Shown here one piece after another: positions 43,618-52,469 of a stretch of DNA of 64,000 nt; within the stretch, counting starts at the first letter, position 1, and each line of letters starts with the position of its first letter. This stretch comes from JANQPX01 sp039197065 (GTDB lineage Bacteria; Pseudomonadota; Alphaproteobacteria; Geminicoccales; Geminicoccaceae), in NCBI GenBank assembly GCA_039197065.1, contig JBCCUL010000012.1:134555-198554 (forward strand). The letters run 5' to 3'. Both the position numbers and the translations under genes were made by a program. Under the pieces are notes generated by a model. It had not been told where the DNA came from. It saw only the letters and a list, made by a program, of their open reading frames with translations, and did no database searches.

Positions 43618-44766
43618 TCAGGGCCGGCGATCGAGCAGACGGGCGAAGGCTAGGCCGAGAATGAGAAGGCCTATGGCCGCGATCAGATAGGACGGTGCGA
43701 AGCCATAGCCGTCGACCAGAAAGCCGTTCGCCGTAATGCCTGCCGCCTGGCCGAGAAACAGCGCATTGGCGAAGGTCGAGACGGCGAGGCCTCGGGCTTC
43801 GGGCGCCATCTGGGTGGCATTGGTCTGGAGCGTGTTGTGCAGCATGTAGATGCCGAGGCCCAGCGAGAACAGGGCAAGCGGCAACGCGGCCAGGGGAAGG
43901 AAAGCGATGCCCAGCAGGCCAGCCGCAAGCATGGTGCCGCCCAGACGTGACAGGCCGCGTTCGCCAAGACGATTCACCAGTTTTTTTACACCGAGCGCAT
44001 AAGCGAGACCGCCGAAGCCCATGAAGCCGAGGATCAAACCGATCGAACCGTAGTCGAGCTCGAAGCGTTCGTGGAGATCCGCGCCGACGAAGGTGAAGGC
44101 ACCGTAGAACAGAAAGGCTTCGACGAAGACGACCAAAATGACGATCCGCGCCCAGGGCAGCCGGAACAAGTCGGCATATCCCTTGATCAGAGAGGCGACG
44201 CTGATCGTTCGCGAGAGCTTCGGCGGCGGTAAGGTGCCTTTCCCCAGTTCCCTGAACAGGAGCACTCCAGCGATCAGGAGGACGACGCCCAGCATTGGAA
44301 AAACGCTTCGCCAGCCGAAATACTCACCGATCAGCCCACCGAAAACCTGGCCGAAGATCACCCCGATGACGGTGCCGGAAAGCATGCGGGCGAGGACAGC
44401 CTGACGGTCCTGATAGGCGACGTGATCGCCGACGAACGCCATGGCAAGCGGCACGATCGCTGCCGCGGTTGCGCCGCCAATCAAGCGAAGCAAGCCTAGG
44501 GCATGGAGCGACCCGGCAAGGCTGGCGGCGGCGACCGCAAAGGCTGAAAGTATAGCCATCGAGGCGATCAGCTTAAGCTTGCCGAAGCGATCGCCGAGCG
44601 GACCGTAGACGAACTGTCCGATTGCATAGGAGATGTTGAAGGCTGAGCTGATGATGGCGGCGTCACCGGCGCTGACCGCGAACTCTGCAGCGATCTGGGG
44701 GAGCAGGGGATCGGCGACGCGCATGGTCGCTACGACGGCGAACGCGGCGATTCCCAGAAGCAGCAC
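43618..44766 (-). CDS. MFS transporter (multidrug-efflux-like)
   Basis: 382 residues with about twelve hydrophobic helices; early motif A-like loop GPLGDRFGKLKLIA between helices 2 and 3. Resembles drug or metabolite efflux members. GTG at 44766 lacks a clear ribosome-binding site; the frame stays open upstream into the permease gene, so translational coupling is possible. Last gene of the polyamine-type ABC operon on the minus strand, 32 bp after the permease stop. Confidence 0.88.
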   Translation of the reverse strand: MLLLGIAAFAVVATMRVADPLLPQIAAEFAVSAGDAAIISSAFNISYAIGQFVYGPLGDRFGKLKLIASMAILSAFAVAAASLAGSLHALGLLRLIGGATAAAIVPLAMAFVGDHVAYQDRQAVLARMLSGTVIGVIFGQVFGGLIGEYFGWRSVFPMLGVVLLIAGVLLFRELGKGTLPPPKLSRTISVASLIKGYADLFRLPWARIVILVVFVEAFLFYGAFTFVGADLHERFELDYGSIGLILGFMGFGGLAYALGVKKLVNRLGERGLSRLGGTMLAAGLLGIAFLPLAALPLALFSLGLGIYMLHNTLQTNATQMAPEARGLAVSTFANALFLGQAAGITANGFLVDGYGFAPSYLIAAIGLLILGLAFARLLDRRP

Positions 44767-44798
44767 GGCGCGGCGGATACCGACATCGTCAGACTGCG

Positions 44799-46301
44799 CT
44801 AGTTGCTCGATCCGTCGCCTCCGAGATTGGACGGATCGAACACATCGCCGAAGGTGCCGCGTCCAGGATTGCCGGTCGGCGCCTGGCTCTCCGATCCGGG
44901 AGAATTCTCGGACGGTGCATCATCGGTTTCGGGCAAGTCTCCGCCGGGCGCGTCGCCTCCGAGATTGGTTGGATCGAACACGTCACCGAAGGTGCCGCGG
45001 CCAGGATTTCCGGTCGACCCCTGGCCGTCCGGTCCGGGCGTGTCCTCGGACGGCGCGTCGCCCTCGGATTCGCCCGTCGGCGACCCGAGATTGCCGGGGT
45101 TGAAGACGTCGCCGAAGGAGCCTTGGCCGGGATTTGTTGGGGCGGGCGCGGGTGTTGTCGGCGTCGTCGGCTCTGTTGGGGCAGGCGCGAAGATATCCGG
45201 TCCGCGCATTTGCTGCTGACGGCGTTGCTCCTCTCGGCGCTGCAGCATTTCCTGGCGGCGCTGCTCGGCTTCCTGGCGCTTGATTTCTCGAACTTCGAGC
45301 TTGCAGGCGGAGGGATCATGAACTTGGGAGAACCAAAGCGTCCCGACGAAGCTGAGGCCGACCAGGACCAGGACGATGGCGGCCGGATTGTTCGAGAAGA
45401 CGCCCGGCAGTTTCGGGCCTGATGAGACGGCGCCGATCGGTGCGCCGTTTGCGAGCGCCAGCGCCTCGCGTCGCTTGTAGGCTTCGTGCAGGAGGGCGCC
45501 CACGATGGTGATGCCGACGATGATGACGGCGAGCGCCGAGATCGACGGGTTGATGCCGTAGCGCACCTTTTGGGCGAGCTCGATGGTGAGGGTGGGGTAG
45601 GTGCCGAAAGTGAAGGTGGTGGTGTTGTAGTTCTCAAACGAGGCCAGAAAAGCGATGACCGCGGCCGATCCGAAGGCTGGCTTCAAGAAGGGGAGAAGGA
45701 TCTTTCGGAACGCCTGCGGGTGGGTGGCGCCGAGATCGAGCGCTGCTTCCATCTGCCCCTGATCGAAACGCTGCAGCCGGGCGATGAACACCAGCATGCA
45801 GTAGGATGCGATGAAGGTCGTCTGACCAAGGACCGTTAGGAAAATCCCGTTTCGAAGAAACCCGTCGTCGGGCAGGCCGAGCATGGTGTTGATGCGGCCC
45901 CAGAAGACGAGCGTCGAGATGCCGAGCACGACGCCTGGGATCAGGATCGGAGCGATGACGACGGTGTAGTAGGTGGCGCGCAGCTTCGGCCAGATCTGGG
46001 TGAGCACAAGAGCGCCTGCGAGACCAAGGAGCAAGGAGAGGACGACGGTGCCGGCGCCGACGATGGCGCTGTTCTGCAGGCTTTTGACGATGCGCTGATC
46101 GTTGTAGAGGGTGTCGAACCACTCGAAGGTAAAGCATTCGAAAGGGGCGGCGCGCGGAAAGCCTGGCGAATTGAAGGCCGTCACCCCCATGATCAGGAGC
46201 GGCCCGAGCAAGTAGCCAAAAAAGATCACAAGGTAGACGACAAGCGCCACTTGCATAAATGAAGACGGTAAAAACCGCGCCGTGCCGCGCCCGGCATTCA
46301 T
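44799..46301 (-). CDS. PotC-like ABC permease with long repeat-bearing C-terminal extension
   Basis: 500 residues, about 230 more than normal PotC. Residues 15-285 form a six-helix permease with the EAA loop MEAALDLGATHPQAFRKILLPFLKPAF. After a short polar stretch come an extra hydrophobic helix (about 306-324), a Gln/Arg/Glu-rich coiled coil (about 334-366) and a Pro/Gly/Asp-rich tail with three copies of NPGxGxFGDVFxPxNLG (starting near 390, 432 and 478). Starts by ATGA overlap with the PotB-like gene. If the extra helix spans the membrane, the tail is periplasmic; its Arg-rich coil next to the helix speaks partly against that. Function of the tail is unknown. Confidence 0.9.
   Translation of the reverse strand: MNAGRGTARFLPSSFMQVALVVYLVIFFGYLLGPLLIMGVTAFNSPGFPRAAPFECFTFEWFDTLYNDQRIVKSLQNSAIVGAGTVVLSLLLGLAGALVLTQIWPKLRATYYTVVIAPILIPGVVLGISTLVFWGRINTMLGLPDDGFLRNGIFLTVLGQTTFIASYCMLVFIARLQRFDQGQMEAALDLGATHPQAFRKILLPFLKPAFGSAAVIAFLASFENYNTTTFTFGTYPTLTIELAQKVRYGINPSISALAVIIVGITIVGALLHEAYKRREALALANGAPIGAVSSGPKLPGVFSNNPAAIVLVLVGLSFVGTLWFSQVHDPSACKLEVREIKRQEAEQRRQEMLQRREEQRRQQQMRGPDIFAPAPTEPTTPTTPAPAPTNPGQGSFGDVFNPGNLGSPTGESEGDAPSEDTPGPDGQGSTGNPGRGTFGDVFDPTNLGGDAPGGDLPETDDAPSENSPGSESQAPTGNPGRGTFGDVFDPSNLGGDGSSN
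44802..45137 (-). repeat. In-gene tandem repeat region encoding three NPGxGxFGDVF units
   Basis: Three units 42 and 46 codons apart; units 2 and 3 also share DAPSE(D/N)(T/S)PG-type linkers, pointing to recent duplication. The plus strand shows the same periodicity at 44817-44885, 44957-45017 and 45085-45137. Confidence 0.8.
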
Positions 46302-47242
46302 TTGCCGATCTCGCCCATTTTGACTTTGAAGATGCGCATCATCAGGAGGACGAAGACGATGCAGGAAATCAGGAGGACCACGGCGTAGGCCGAGCCGCGC
46401 GCCCAGTTCTGGCCGGCGTTGAACCATTGATAGATGATTTGGGTGAACCAGAGGCTGGACGGGCCGCCGAGGATCTGCGGGGCGGCAAGGGCGCCTGCGG
46501 TCAGCATGAAAACCATGGTGCAGCCGGACGTGATGCCGGGCTTGGCGAATGGGATGACCACCCGCCAATGGATACGCCACCAGGGCGAACCGAGATCGCG
46601 CGCCGCCTCGACCTGATTGCGATCCAGGCTCTCGATTGCGTTGTAGATCGGGAAGATCATCAAAAGGATGTAGGCGTAGCCGAGGCCGGCATAGAGCGCC
46701 ACATTTTCCCGAATGAAATCATGAGGTTCATCGATGATGCCGAGGCCCATCAGAACGGTGTTGATCACGCCCGACGAGCCAAAGATGATTCTGAACGCAA
46801 ACGCGCGAAGAATCTCGTTGACCCAGTAGGGGATGATCAGCAGCAGCACGAAAATGCGCGCTGATCCGCCAGTTCCGGACTGGCCGAGATAATAGGCGAG
46901 CGGGTAGCAGAGGATCAGATCGAAGATCGTGATCACCAACGCCACAAACAGCGTTTTCACGAACACCGAAAGATCGACGACGTTGAAGGGCATGTCGGTC
47001 TGATAGCCGAAGATCGTCAGTCGGTCCGGATTGCCGGGATTGCCGAACAGCAGGTGGTTGTAGTTCTGCAGCGTATAGACATCCTGCTCCGAACCCACCA
47101 GCGACGGCGGCAGGTTTTGGCGGAACGAGATGTCGAACATCGCCAATTGCGGCAGGATGATCAGCACCAAAATCCAAAAGCCGACTGCCAAAATCAAATA
47201 GGCGCTCAACAACAGACCATGACGCTCGATAAACCTCCTCAT
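46298..47242 (-). CDS. PotB-like polyamine-type ABC permease
   Basis: 314 residues, about six helices, with a periplasmic segment after helix 1 typical of PotB/PotH and the EAA loop VEAARDLGSPWWRIHWRVVIPFAKPGI. Overlaps the PotC-like gene by 4 bp; begins 85 bp after the ATPase stop. Ribosome-binding site weak. Confidence 0.93.
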   Translation of the reverse strand: MRRFIERHGLLLSAYLILAVGFWILVLIILPQLAMFDISFRQNLPPSLVGSEQDVYTLQNYNHLLFGNPGNPDRLTIFGYQTDMPFNVVDLSVFVKTLFVALVITIFDLILCYPLAYYLGQSGTGGSARIFVLLLIIPYWVNEILRAFAFRIIFGSSGVINTVLMGLGIIDEPHDFIRENVALYAGLGYAYILLMIFPIYNAIESLDRNQVEAARDLGSPWWRIHWRVVIPFAKPGITSGCTMVFMLTAGALAAPQILGGPSSLWFTQIIYQWFNAGQNWARGSAYAVVLLISCIVFVLLMMRIFKVKMGEIGK

Positions 47243-47327
47243 CGCTACGAGCGACCCGTAGGCGGTCTCGGACCGTTCGCTGACGGCCGCGGGCCGCGCG
47301 TTGATTTTGGACTTGGCGCCTGGTTCG

Positions 47328-48437
47328 TCATTCCGATGCCAGTTCGCCGGCGGGGAGGATGACAGCCTGGTCTGGATCGTAGGCGAGCGGGAGATCGGTG
47401 CCTTCGGCTGACTGTCTGGCCTGGCCCTGATTGACCAGGGTCATCGTAATTTCCTTGCCTGAGGGGCTTTCCAGGAAAAGGTGATAGGCCTGTCCCTCGA
47501 ACTCCTCATGCTTGATCCGCACGTTCAGGCGCTGGTCTTCCGCATCCTCGTCACGCGCTCTCCTCATCAGTTCCGGACGCACGAACAGCATGGCATCGTC
47601 GCCTTCGCTGAGCGAGCCGCTCGACGCGGTCGCCACCCTGGCGCGCAGCTCGCCATCATCCGTTGCCAGGCGCGCATGGCCATTGCTCAGGGATGTCACC
47701 TTGCCGCGGAATACATTGTTCTCGCCAACGAAGGACGCGACGAAAGCGGTTGCCGGATCGTCATAGATGGTCTTGCCGTCCGCCACCTGCTCGATCACGC
47801 CTTCGCGCATCACAGCGACATTGTCGGACATGGTGAGCGCTTCGCCCTGATCGTGGGTGATGTAGATGAAGGTGATCCCGACCCGCTGCTGGATCTCGCG
47901 AAGCTCGGTGCGCATATGCTGGCGGAGCTTCAGGTCGAGGGCGGAAAGCGGCTCGTCCAGCAGGAGCACGTCCGGCTCGGCGCAAAGAGCGCGGGCGATC
48001 GCGACGCGCTGGCGCTGGCCGCCGGAGAGTTCGCTCACCAGCTTGTCGCCTTGTCCCGGAAGCGCGATCAGCTCCAGGAGTTCGTCTGCCCGCTTTCGCC
48101 GATCGGCGGTGCCGACGCCTTTCACTTCGAGGGCAAACGCGATGTTTTCCCAGACTTTCATCAGGGGAAACAAAGCGAGGTTCTGGAAAATGAGCGCGGT
48201 CGGACGCTTGTTGGGGCCGATGCCCGCCATGTCCTGGCCGCCGATCAGGATCTGTCCTTCGCTCGGGTTGAGAAAGCCGGAAACGGCTCTGAGGATTGTG
48301 GTCTTGCCGCAGCCGGAAGGGCCCAGAAAACTGAAAAATTCACCGCCCCTGACGCTGACATTGGCATCACGAACGGCGACGAAGTCGCCAAACCTTATCC
48401 AGAGATTATTGAGATCGACGCCGACGCCGCGTGTCAT
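47328..48437 (-). CDS. PotA-like ABC transporter ATP-binding protein
   Basis: 369 residues. Walker A LGPSGCGKTTILRAV, signature LSGGQRQRVAIARAL, Walker B VLLLDEPLSALD, H-loop TFIYITHDQGEALTMSD; C-terminal TOBE regulatory domain (about 280-360). Ribosome-binding site GAGGCAGAG before the ATG. Follows the binding-protein gene after a terminator-like hairpin, a layout that lets the binding protein be made in excess. Confidence 0.94.
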   Translation of the reverse strand: MTRGVGVDLNNLWIRFGDFVAVRDANVSVRGGEFFSFLGPSGCGKTTILRAVSGFLNPSEGQILIGGQDMAGIGPNKRPTALIFQNLALFPLMKVWENIAFALEVKGVGTADRRKRADELLELIALPGQGDKLVSELSGGQRQRVAIARALCAEPDVLLLDEPLSALDLKLRQHMRTELREIQQRVGITFIYITHDQGEALTMSDNVAVMREGVIEQVADGKTIYDDPATAFVASFVGENNVFRGKVTSLSNGHARLATDDGELRARVATASSGSLSEGDDAMLFVRPELMRRARDEDAEDQRLNVRIKHEEFEGQAYHLFLESPSGKEITMTLVNQGQARQSAEGTDLPLAYDPDQAVILPAGELASE

Positions 48438-48558
48438 GCTCTGCCTCAGTTCGGGCCAATTTTTGGCCTCTGTTCAAGGAGATCTGACGAGTATCTTAGC
48501 CGTAAAATTCGCAGAGAAGCGATGGAGAAATTTCCCAACCGCTCAAAAAAATGAGCAA

Positions 48559-48611
48559 GAAAAAACGGGGCCCAGTCCCCAAACTCCGAAGAGTCCAGGG
48601 TCCAGGCCCCG
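48559..48611 (-). terminator. Terminator (probably partial) between binding-protein and ATPase genes
   Basis: On the minus strand a long GC-rich hairpin with outer stem CGGGGCC...GGCCCCG and a TTCG tetraloop (48566-48611) is followed by a T-run (48559-48565). It lies between genes of one transporter on the same strand, so it likely gives partial termination and higher binding-protein levels. Confidence 0.8.
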
Positions 48612-48623
48612 CCTGGTGCGCGG

Positions 48624-49763
48624 TTAGGCGTTGGAGAACTTGTTGGTGTACTCGGTGCGCACGTCGGCGTACCAAGGCGCTTCGGCCGGCCAGGGGTTGA
48701 GGTTGGCCAAGCTCTCGCCCGGATAGGCTTCCGAGAAGTTTTTCTTATACGCATCGCCGGCATATTGATCGGCCTCGAGGACCGGCGAGTTGTAGCCATG
48801 CTGATCGATCGCCTTGCCGGCCGGCTCCGCATTGTAGGCGAATTCGATGAAGGCGTAGATCTGATCGATATTCTTCGCGCCGACCGGAATGGAGATGCCA
48901 TCCACCCAGGCCATCGAGCCTTCCTTGGGTGCCTGATACATCACCGGCTCGCCGTCATTCTTGAGAGCGAGCGGCGGGCCGTCCCAGGTCTGGCCGACGA
49001 TGACGCCCTCATTGAGGAGCGCATTTTTCTGGGTGTCGGCATCGTCCCAGATGACCTTGATGTTGCCCTTGCGCTCGATCGCCCAGGCGGTGACCTTCTC
49101 CCAGATGGGGCGCATGGCCTCCTCGGATTCATAGGCTTTCCACATGTCGCCCGGCTCGAGTTCGCCGATAGTCTCCATGTAGAGGCCAGCACCCAGCAGC
49201 ATGGAGTGGGCGCGGCCCATGGTCTTGCCGGCATTCTCCTCGGCCCAGACATCGCCGTAGCTCGGCACGCCGTCCGCAGGCGTCCAGAGATCGGTGCGCC
49301 AGCCGATACCTTCGGTGCCCCAGATATGGGGAAGCCAGTGAGAGCCCTTGCCGCCGAAATCCCAACCGGTCGGGCCAATCTTCGCCATGGCCGGGTTGAC
49401 CTTGTCGATCGCGACCTTGCTCATGTCGATCGGCTGCAGAAGCTCGAGCGGCTCCCACTGCAGATTGCGGTTGTTGGTCGGCGAGACGATGTCGAAGCCC
49501 TGGCCGCTGGTGGCCTTCATCTTGTTGATGATCTCTTCGTTCGAACCGATGCCGGTATAGTTGACGGCGATGCCGGTCTCTGCGGTGAAGGCCTCGATGA
49601 ACTCAGGCGGCAGATAATCGGACCACATCAGGATGTCGACTTCGCCGGAAGAGGAGAGGGCGTTCTTGATGTAAGCCGGTGCAGCCAGGACGCCTAGGCC
49701 AGCGACCGCAGCTCCTTTCGTGAAGGAACGCCGGCTGACGCCGACATCCATTTTCTTGGTCAT
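48624..49763 (-). CDS. PotD-like polyamine-type substrate-binding protein, Tat-exported
   Basis: 379 residues. The N-terminus has a twin-arginine signal (SRRSFTKGAAVAGLGVLAAPAYI), so it is exported folded. The mature part is of the PotD/PotF class (ILMWSDYLPPEFIEAFTAETGIAV, and YNSPVLEADQYAG late). First gene of the ABC operon; polyamine specificity is the family norm but related proteins bind other amines. The gap 49764-50017 upstream is a divergent promoter region without recognisable elements. Confidence 0.93.
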   Translation of the reverse strand: MTKKMDVGVSRRSFTKGAAVAGLGVLAAPAYIKNALSSSGEVDILMWSDYLPPEFIEAFTAETGIAVNYTGIGSNEEIINKMKATSGQGFDIVSPTNNRNLQWEPLELLQPIDMSKVAIDKVNPAMAKIGPTGWDFGGKGSHWLPHIWGTEGIGWRTDLWTPADGVPSYGDVWAEENAGKTMGRAHSMLLGAGLYMETIGELEPGDMWKAYESEEAMRPIWEKVTAWAIERKGNIKVIWDDADTQKNALLNEGVIVGQTWDGPPLALKNDGEPVMYQAPKEGSMAWVDGISIPVGAKNIDQIYAFIEFAYNAEPAGKAIDQHGYNSPVLEADQYAGDAYKKNFSEAYPGESLANLNPWPAEAPWYADVRTEYTNKFSNA

Positions 49764-50017
49764 GTCTTACGCTCCCAGTGTGCCTCCAGGCCCTTACCCC
49801 GGCCTGAGCAGCATTTCATTACGTCAAGTTGGTGACAGATCAGTGCTACATCATCCTTGCGGACGTGGCGCACGTCTCTCTGTCCGATGGACATCAGATT
49901 GGCAGAGGATGGAAAGGTCGGCAATATTTCGAGACGCCCCGCATCGATTGCCGATACGCCCCTTTTGACGCCTGATGGAACCTGCTAAACCAGCGCCTTC
50001 AACAGGGAGTAGAGCCA

Positions 50018-50866
50018 ATGGTTTTCGTCGTTTGGCATGACGGTCGCTGGTATGACAATGAGCAGCCGAAGCTCCTCGGTCCGCTCGATCATGGCATGGG
50101 CATGGGCAGTGTCGTATTCGATGGCGCCAGAGGCTTCGATGGCCTGGCGCCGGATCTTGATCTGCATTGCGCGAGGGTCGTGGATTCAGCAAAAAAAATG
50201 CTGCTCACGCCTTCCAAGACGGCCGGCGAGATCGAAGTGCTTTGCCGCGAAGCACTGGAGCGTTTGCCGAAGGAGGCTGTCACCTATATCCGGCCGATGT
50301 TCTTCGCGATGGACGGCTTTGTCCTTCCTGTTAGCGAATCGACCGACTTCACACTTGTCGTGTTCGATCTTGCATGGCCTGCGCTGAACGGCATGCGCTG
50401 CTGCTTCTCCAGCTACCGCCGTCCGGCCCGTGACATGGCGCCGACCGATGCCAAGGCGGCCTGTGGCTACCCGAACCTGCAGCGTGCGCTCCGAGAGGCG
50501 AATGGCCGCGGCTTCGACAATGGCATCACCATGGACCCTTCCGGCAATGTCGCGGAACTCTGCACGGCCAATCTCTGGATTGCCAAGGATGGCGTGGCGC
50601 TTACGCCTGCCGCCAACGGCACTTTTCTTTCCGGCGTTACCAGGCAACGCGTCGCGACCCTGCTCAAGGAAGACGGCATCAAGGTGGTCGAGACGACGCT
50701 CACCCGCCAGGACATTCTTGATGCCGACGAGGTCTTCAGCACCGGCAATTACGGCAAGGTGATCCCGATCACGGCGGTGGAGGAGAAAGCCCTTGCGACC
50801 GGTCCCATCTGCAAACGGGCCCGAGAGCTCTATTTCGACTTCGCGCATGGCCAGCCCGTCGCCTGA
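50018..50866 (+). CDS. Branched-chain-amino-acid-aminotransferase-like PLP enzyme (class IV)
   Basis: 282 residues, fold type IV aminotransferase. The PLP-binding Lys is in TDAKAACGYPNLQRALREAN, and the C-terminal NVAELCTANLWIAKDG and STGNYGKVIPIT are family motifs. GGGAG precedes the ATG. Could act on branched-chain amino acids, D-amino acids or an amine from the neighbouring amine transporter; IlvE activity is not certain. Monocistronic. Confidence 0.9.
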   Translation: MVFVVWHDGRWYDNEQPKLLGPLDHGMGMGSVVFDGARGFDGLAPDLDLHCARVVDSAKKMLLTPSKTAGEIEVLCREALERLPKEAVTYIRPMFFAMDGFVLPVSESTDFTLVVFDLAWPALNGMRCCFSSYRRPARDMAPTDAKAACGYPNLQRALREANGRGFDNGITMDPSGNVAELCTANLWIAKDGVALTPAANGTFLSGVTRQRVATLLKEDGIKVVETTLTRQDILDADEVFSTGNYGKVIPITAVEEKALATGPICKRARELYFDFAHGQPVA

Positions 50867-51016
50867 TCTGGCGAGGGCTCGAGCACGCGCCATGCCGCTC
50901 TAGCAGGGGCCGATGCCGTCTGATAGCCTCCTTTCGAAAGGGAAGTATCCTTCCGGCCAAGATCGAGCGCGGAAAGATGCAGTCATCGACGTCAGGCGTT
51001 TGGGGGCGCGGTTTCG

Positions 51017-51823
51017 ATGCGGGTGGTGATGACAGGGGCTGCCGGCGGCGTCGGCACGATGATCAGGCCTTTTCTTCGAAAGCTCGCATCCGAGCTTGTT
51101 CTGAGCGATCGCGCCGAGATATCGGATGCCGTCGACAATGAAACATCGATGGCCGCCGATCTCACCGATATCGACGCCATGCAACGCCTTCTGGAGGGCG
51201 CTGATGGTCTGGTTCATCTCGGCGGCCAGTCGGTCGAGTGGGACTGGGAGGCTGTTCTGAACAGCAATATCATCGGCCTTCGTAACGCTTACGAAGCCGC
51301 GCGATGCCAGGGATGCAAGCGTATCGTCTTCGCGACGACGAACCACGTCGTCGGCTATTATCGGCGCCAGCGGACTATCGATCATACCGTGATGCCTCGA
51401 CCGGATTCACGCTATGGCGTCAGCAAGGCCTTCGGCGAGGCGATGGGACGAATGTATGCCGACAAGCATGGGCTTCAGGTCTTCAACATCCGTATCGGCA
51501 ATGTCGGCGAGAAGCCATTGGATCTGCGCAGGCTAGCGATCTGGATCAGTCCGCGTGATCTGAGCCAGCTGATCGGCATCGGCCTTACCCATCCGGAGTT
51601 GCATTACGAGATCGTCTACGGCGCTTCGAAGAATGCGCGCAGCTGGTGGGACAACGGCAATGCCTATCGTCTCGGCTATCAGCCGCAGGACGAGGCGGAG
51701 ACATTCGCCGCCGTGGCCCATGAGGCGTCCAACGCCCATCCCGAGGATCCGATCACCGCGCAGTTTCAGGGCGGCACGTTCTGCGCCGCCGAGTTCGACG
51801 GCGATGGCTCTCGGATCGACTAG
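51017..51823 (+). CDS. NAD-dependent epimerase/dehydratase, uronate-dehydrogenase-like
   Basis: 268-residue extended SDR. NAD-binding GAAGGVGTMIRPFL, active-site Tyr-Lys in RYGVSKAFGEAMGRMYADKHGLQVFNIRIGNVG. The pattern FATTNHVVGYY and short length match uronate dehydrogenases, which oxidise glucuronate or galacturonate to aldarolactones. No uronate catabolic gene is next door. Its TAG stop opens dispersed repeat copy 3. Confidence 0.85.
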   Translation: MRVVMTGAAGGVGTMIRPFLRKLASELVLSDRAEISDAVDNETSMAADLTDIDAMQRLLEGADGLVHLGGQSVEWDWEAVLNSNIIGLRNAYEAARCQGCKRIVFATTNHVVGYYRRQRTIDHTVMPRPDSRYGVSKAFGEAMGRMYADKHGLQVFNIRIGNVGEKPLDLRRLAIWISPRDLSQLIGIGLTHPELHYEIVYGASKNARSWWDNGNAYRLGYQPQDEAETFAAVAHEASNAHPEDPITAQFQGGTFCAAEFDGDGSRID

Positions 51824-51844
51824 CGGCATGACCACATCATTTGG
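51821..51844 (+). repeat. Dispersed ~24-bp repeat, copy 3
   Basis: TAGCGGC followed by ATGACCACATCATTTGG; as in copy 1, the TAG is the stop codon of the upstream gene. It lies between the uronate-dehydrogenase-like gene and hpt. Confidence 0.7.
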
Positions 51845-51858
51845 CTCGGGATAGGTCG

Positions 51859-52389
51859 ATGACCAAGGTGCGTACACTCTTCGAAGAGCGTGAGATCGCT
51901 GCGCGGGTCGATGCGCTCGCTGCCGAGATCGTTCGAGAGATCGGCGTCGATTTCACGGTGATCGGCGTTCTCAAGGGTGCCTTCGTGTTCATGGCTGACC
52001 TGGTGCGGGCTCTGGATCGCGCAGGGGCCTCGCCCCGGATCGAACTGATGCGGCTCTCCAGCTATGGCCGCGGCATGACCACATCTGGCGAGGTGAAGCT
52101 GATCGGCAACACGCCGGGCGACTTCGAGGGCAAGCCGGTGCTGCTGGTCGACGACATCGTCGATACCGGGCTCTCGCTGAGCTATGGCCAAGAGCTCCTG
52201 GCCGGGCGAAATGCCAAGAAGGTCTGGACATGTGCACTGCTGGACAAGCCCTCGCGCCGCAAGGTGGATATGAAGGCGGATTTCGTCGGCTTCGAGATCG
52301 AGGACGTCTTCGTCGTCGGCTACGGAATCGACTACGCAGAACGCTTCCGGCATCTGCCCTATATCGGGCTGGTCGAAGAGACGGATTGA
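51859..52389 (+). CDS. hpt: Hypoxanthine phosphoribosyltransferase
   Basis: Purine salvage: hypoxanthine (or guanine) plus PRPP to the nucleotide. 176 residues. PRPP-binding loop VLLVDDIVDTGLSLSYG, and the purine-side segment KADFVGFEIEDVFVVGYGIDYAERFRHLPYIG are typical. ATG 51859 is chosen over a TTG 18 bp upstream, inside the repeat. 35 bp after the preceding gene. Confidence 0.95.
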   Translation: MTKVRTLFEEREIAARVDALAAEIVREIGVDFTVIGVLKGAFVFMADLVRALDRAGASPRIELMRLSSYGRGMTTSGEVKLIGNTPGDFEGKPVLLVDDIVDTGLSLSYGQELLAGRNAKKVWTCALLDKPSRRKVDMKADFVGFEIEDVFVVGYGIDYAERFRHLPYIGLVEETD

Positions 52390-52437
52390 TGTTGTAAAAA
52401 AATATCTTTTCAGTTGAAAAAAATCTATTATTAGTAA

Positions 52438-52463
52438 CCAAGAGTTACGCTCATCTCTTGGAG
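52438..52463 (+). promoter_or_regulatory. 5'-UTR hairpin covering the ribosome-binding site of the OmpA-family gene
   Basis: CCAAGAG (52438-52444) pairs with CTCTTGG (52455-52461) around a 10-base loop. The GGAG ribosome-binding site (52460-52463) starts inside the right arm, so the hairpin can hide it. An AT-rich palindrome TTTTCA-GT-TGAAAA lies upstream. Confidence 0.5.
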
Positions 52464-52469
52464 TATTCG

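Noticed and set aside
44766..46301. Possible frameshift joining the PotC-like tail to another gene
   Set aside because: The tail is in the same frame as the permease up to its stop, and its repeats are kept in phase, so it is a real extension.
47481..48554. 357-codon open frame on the plus strand
   Set aside because: Antisense shadow of the PotA-like ATPase gene; it reads through the opposite strand of Walker A and B regions.
48765..49697. 310-codon open frame on the plus strand
   Set aside because: Antisense to the PotD-like gene, whose Tat signal and family motifs are clear.
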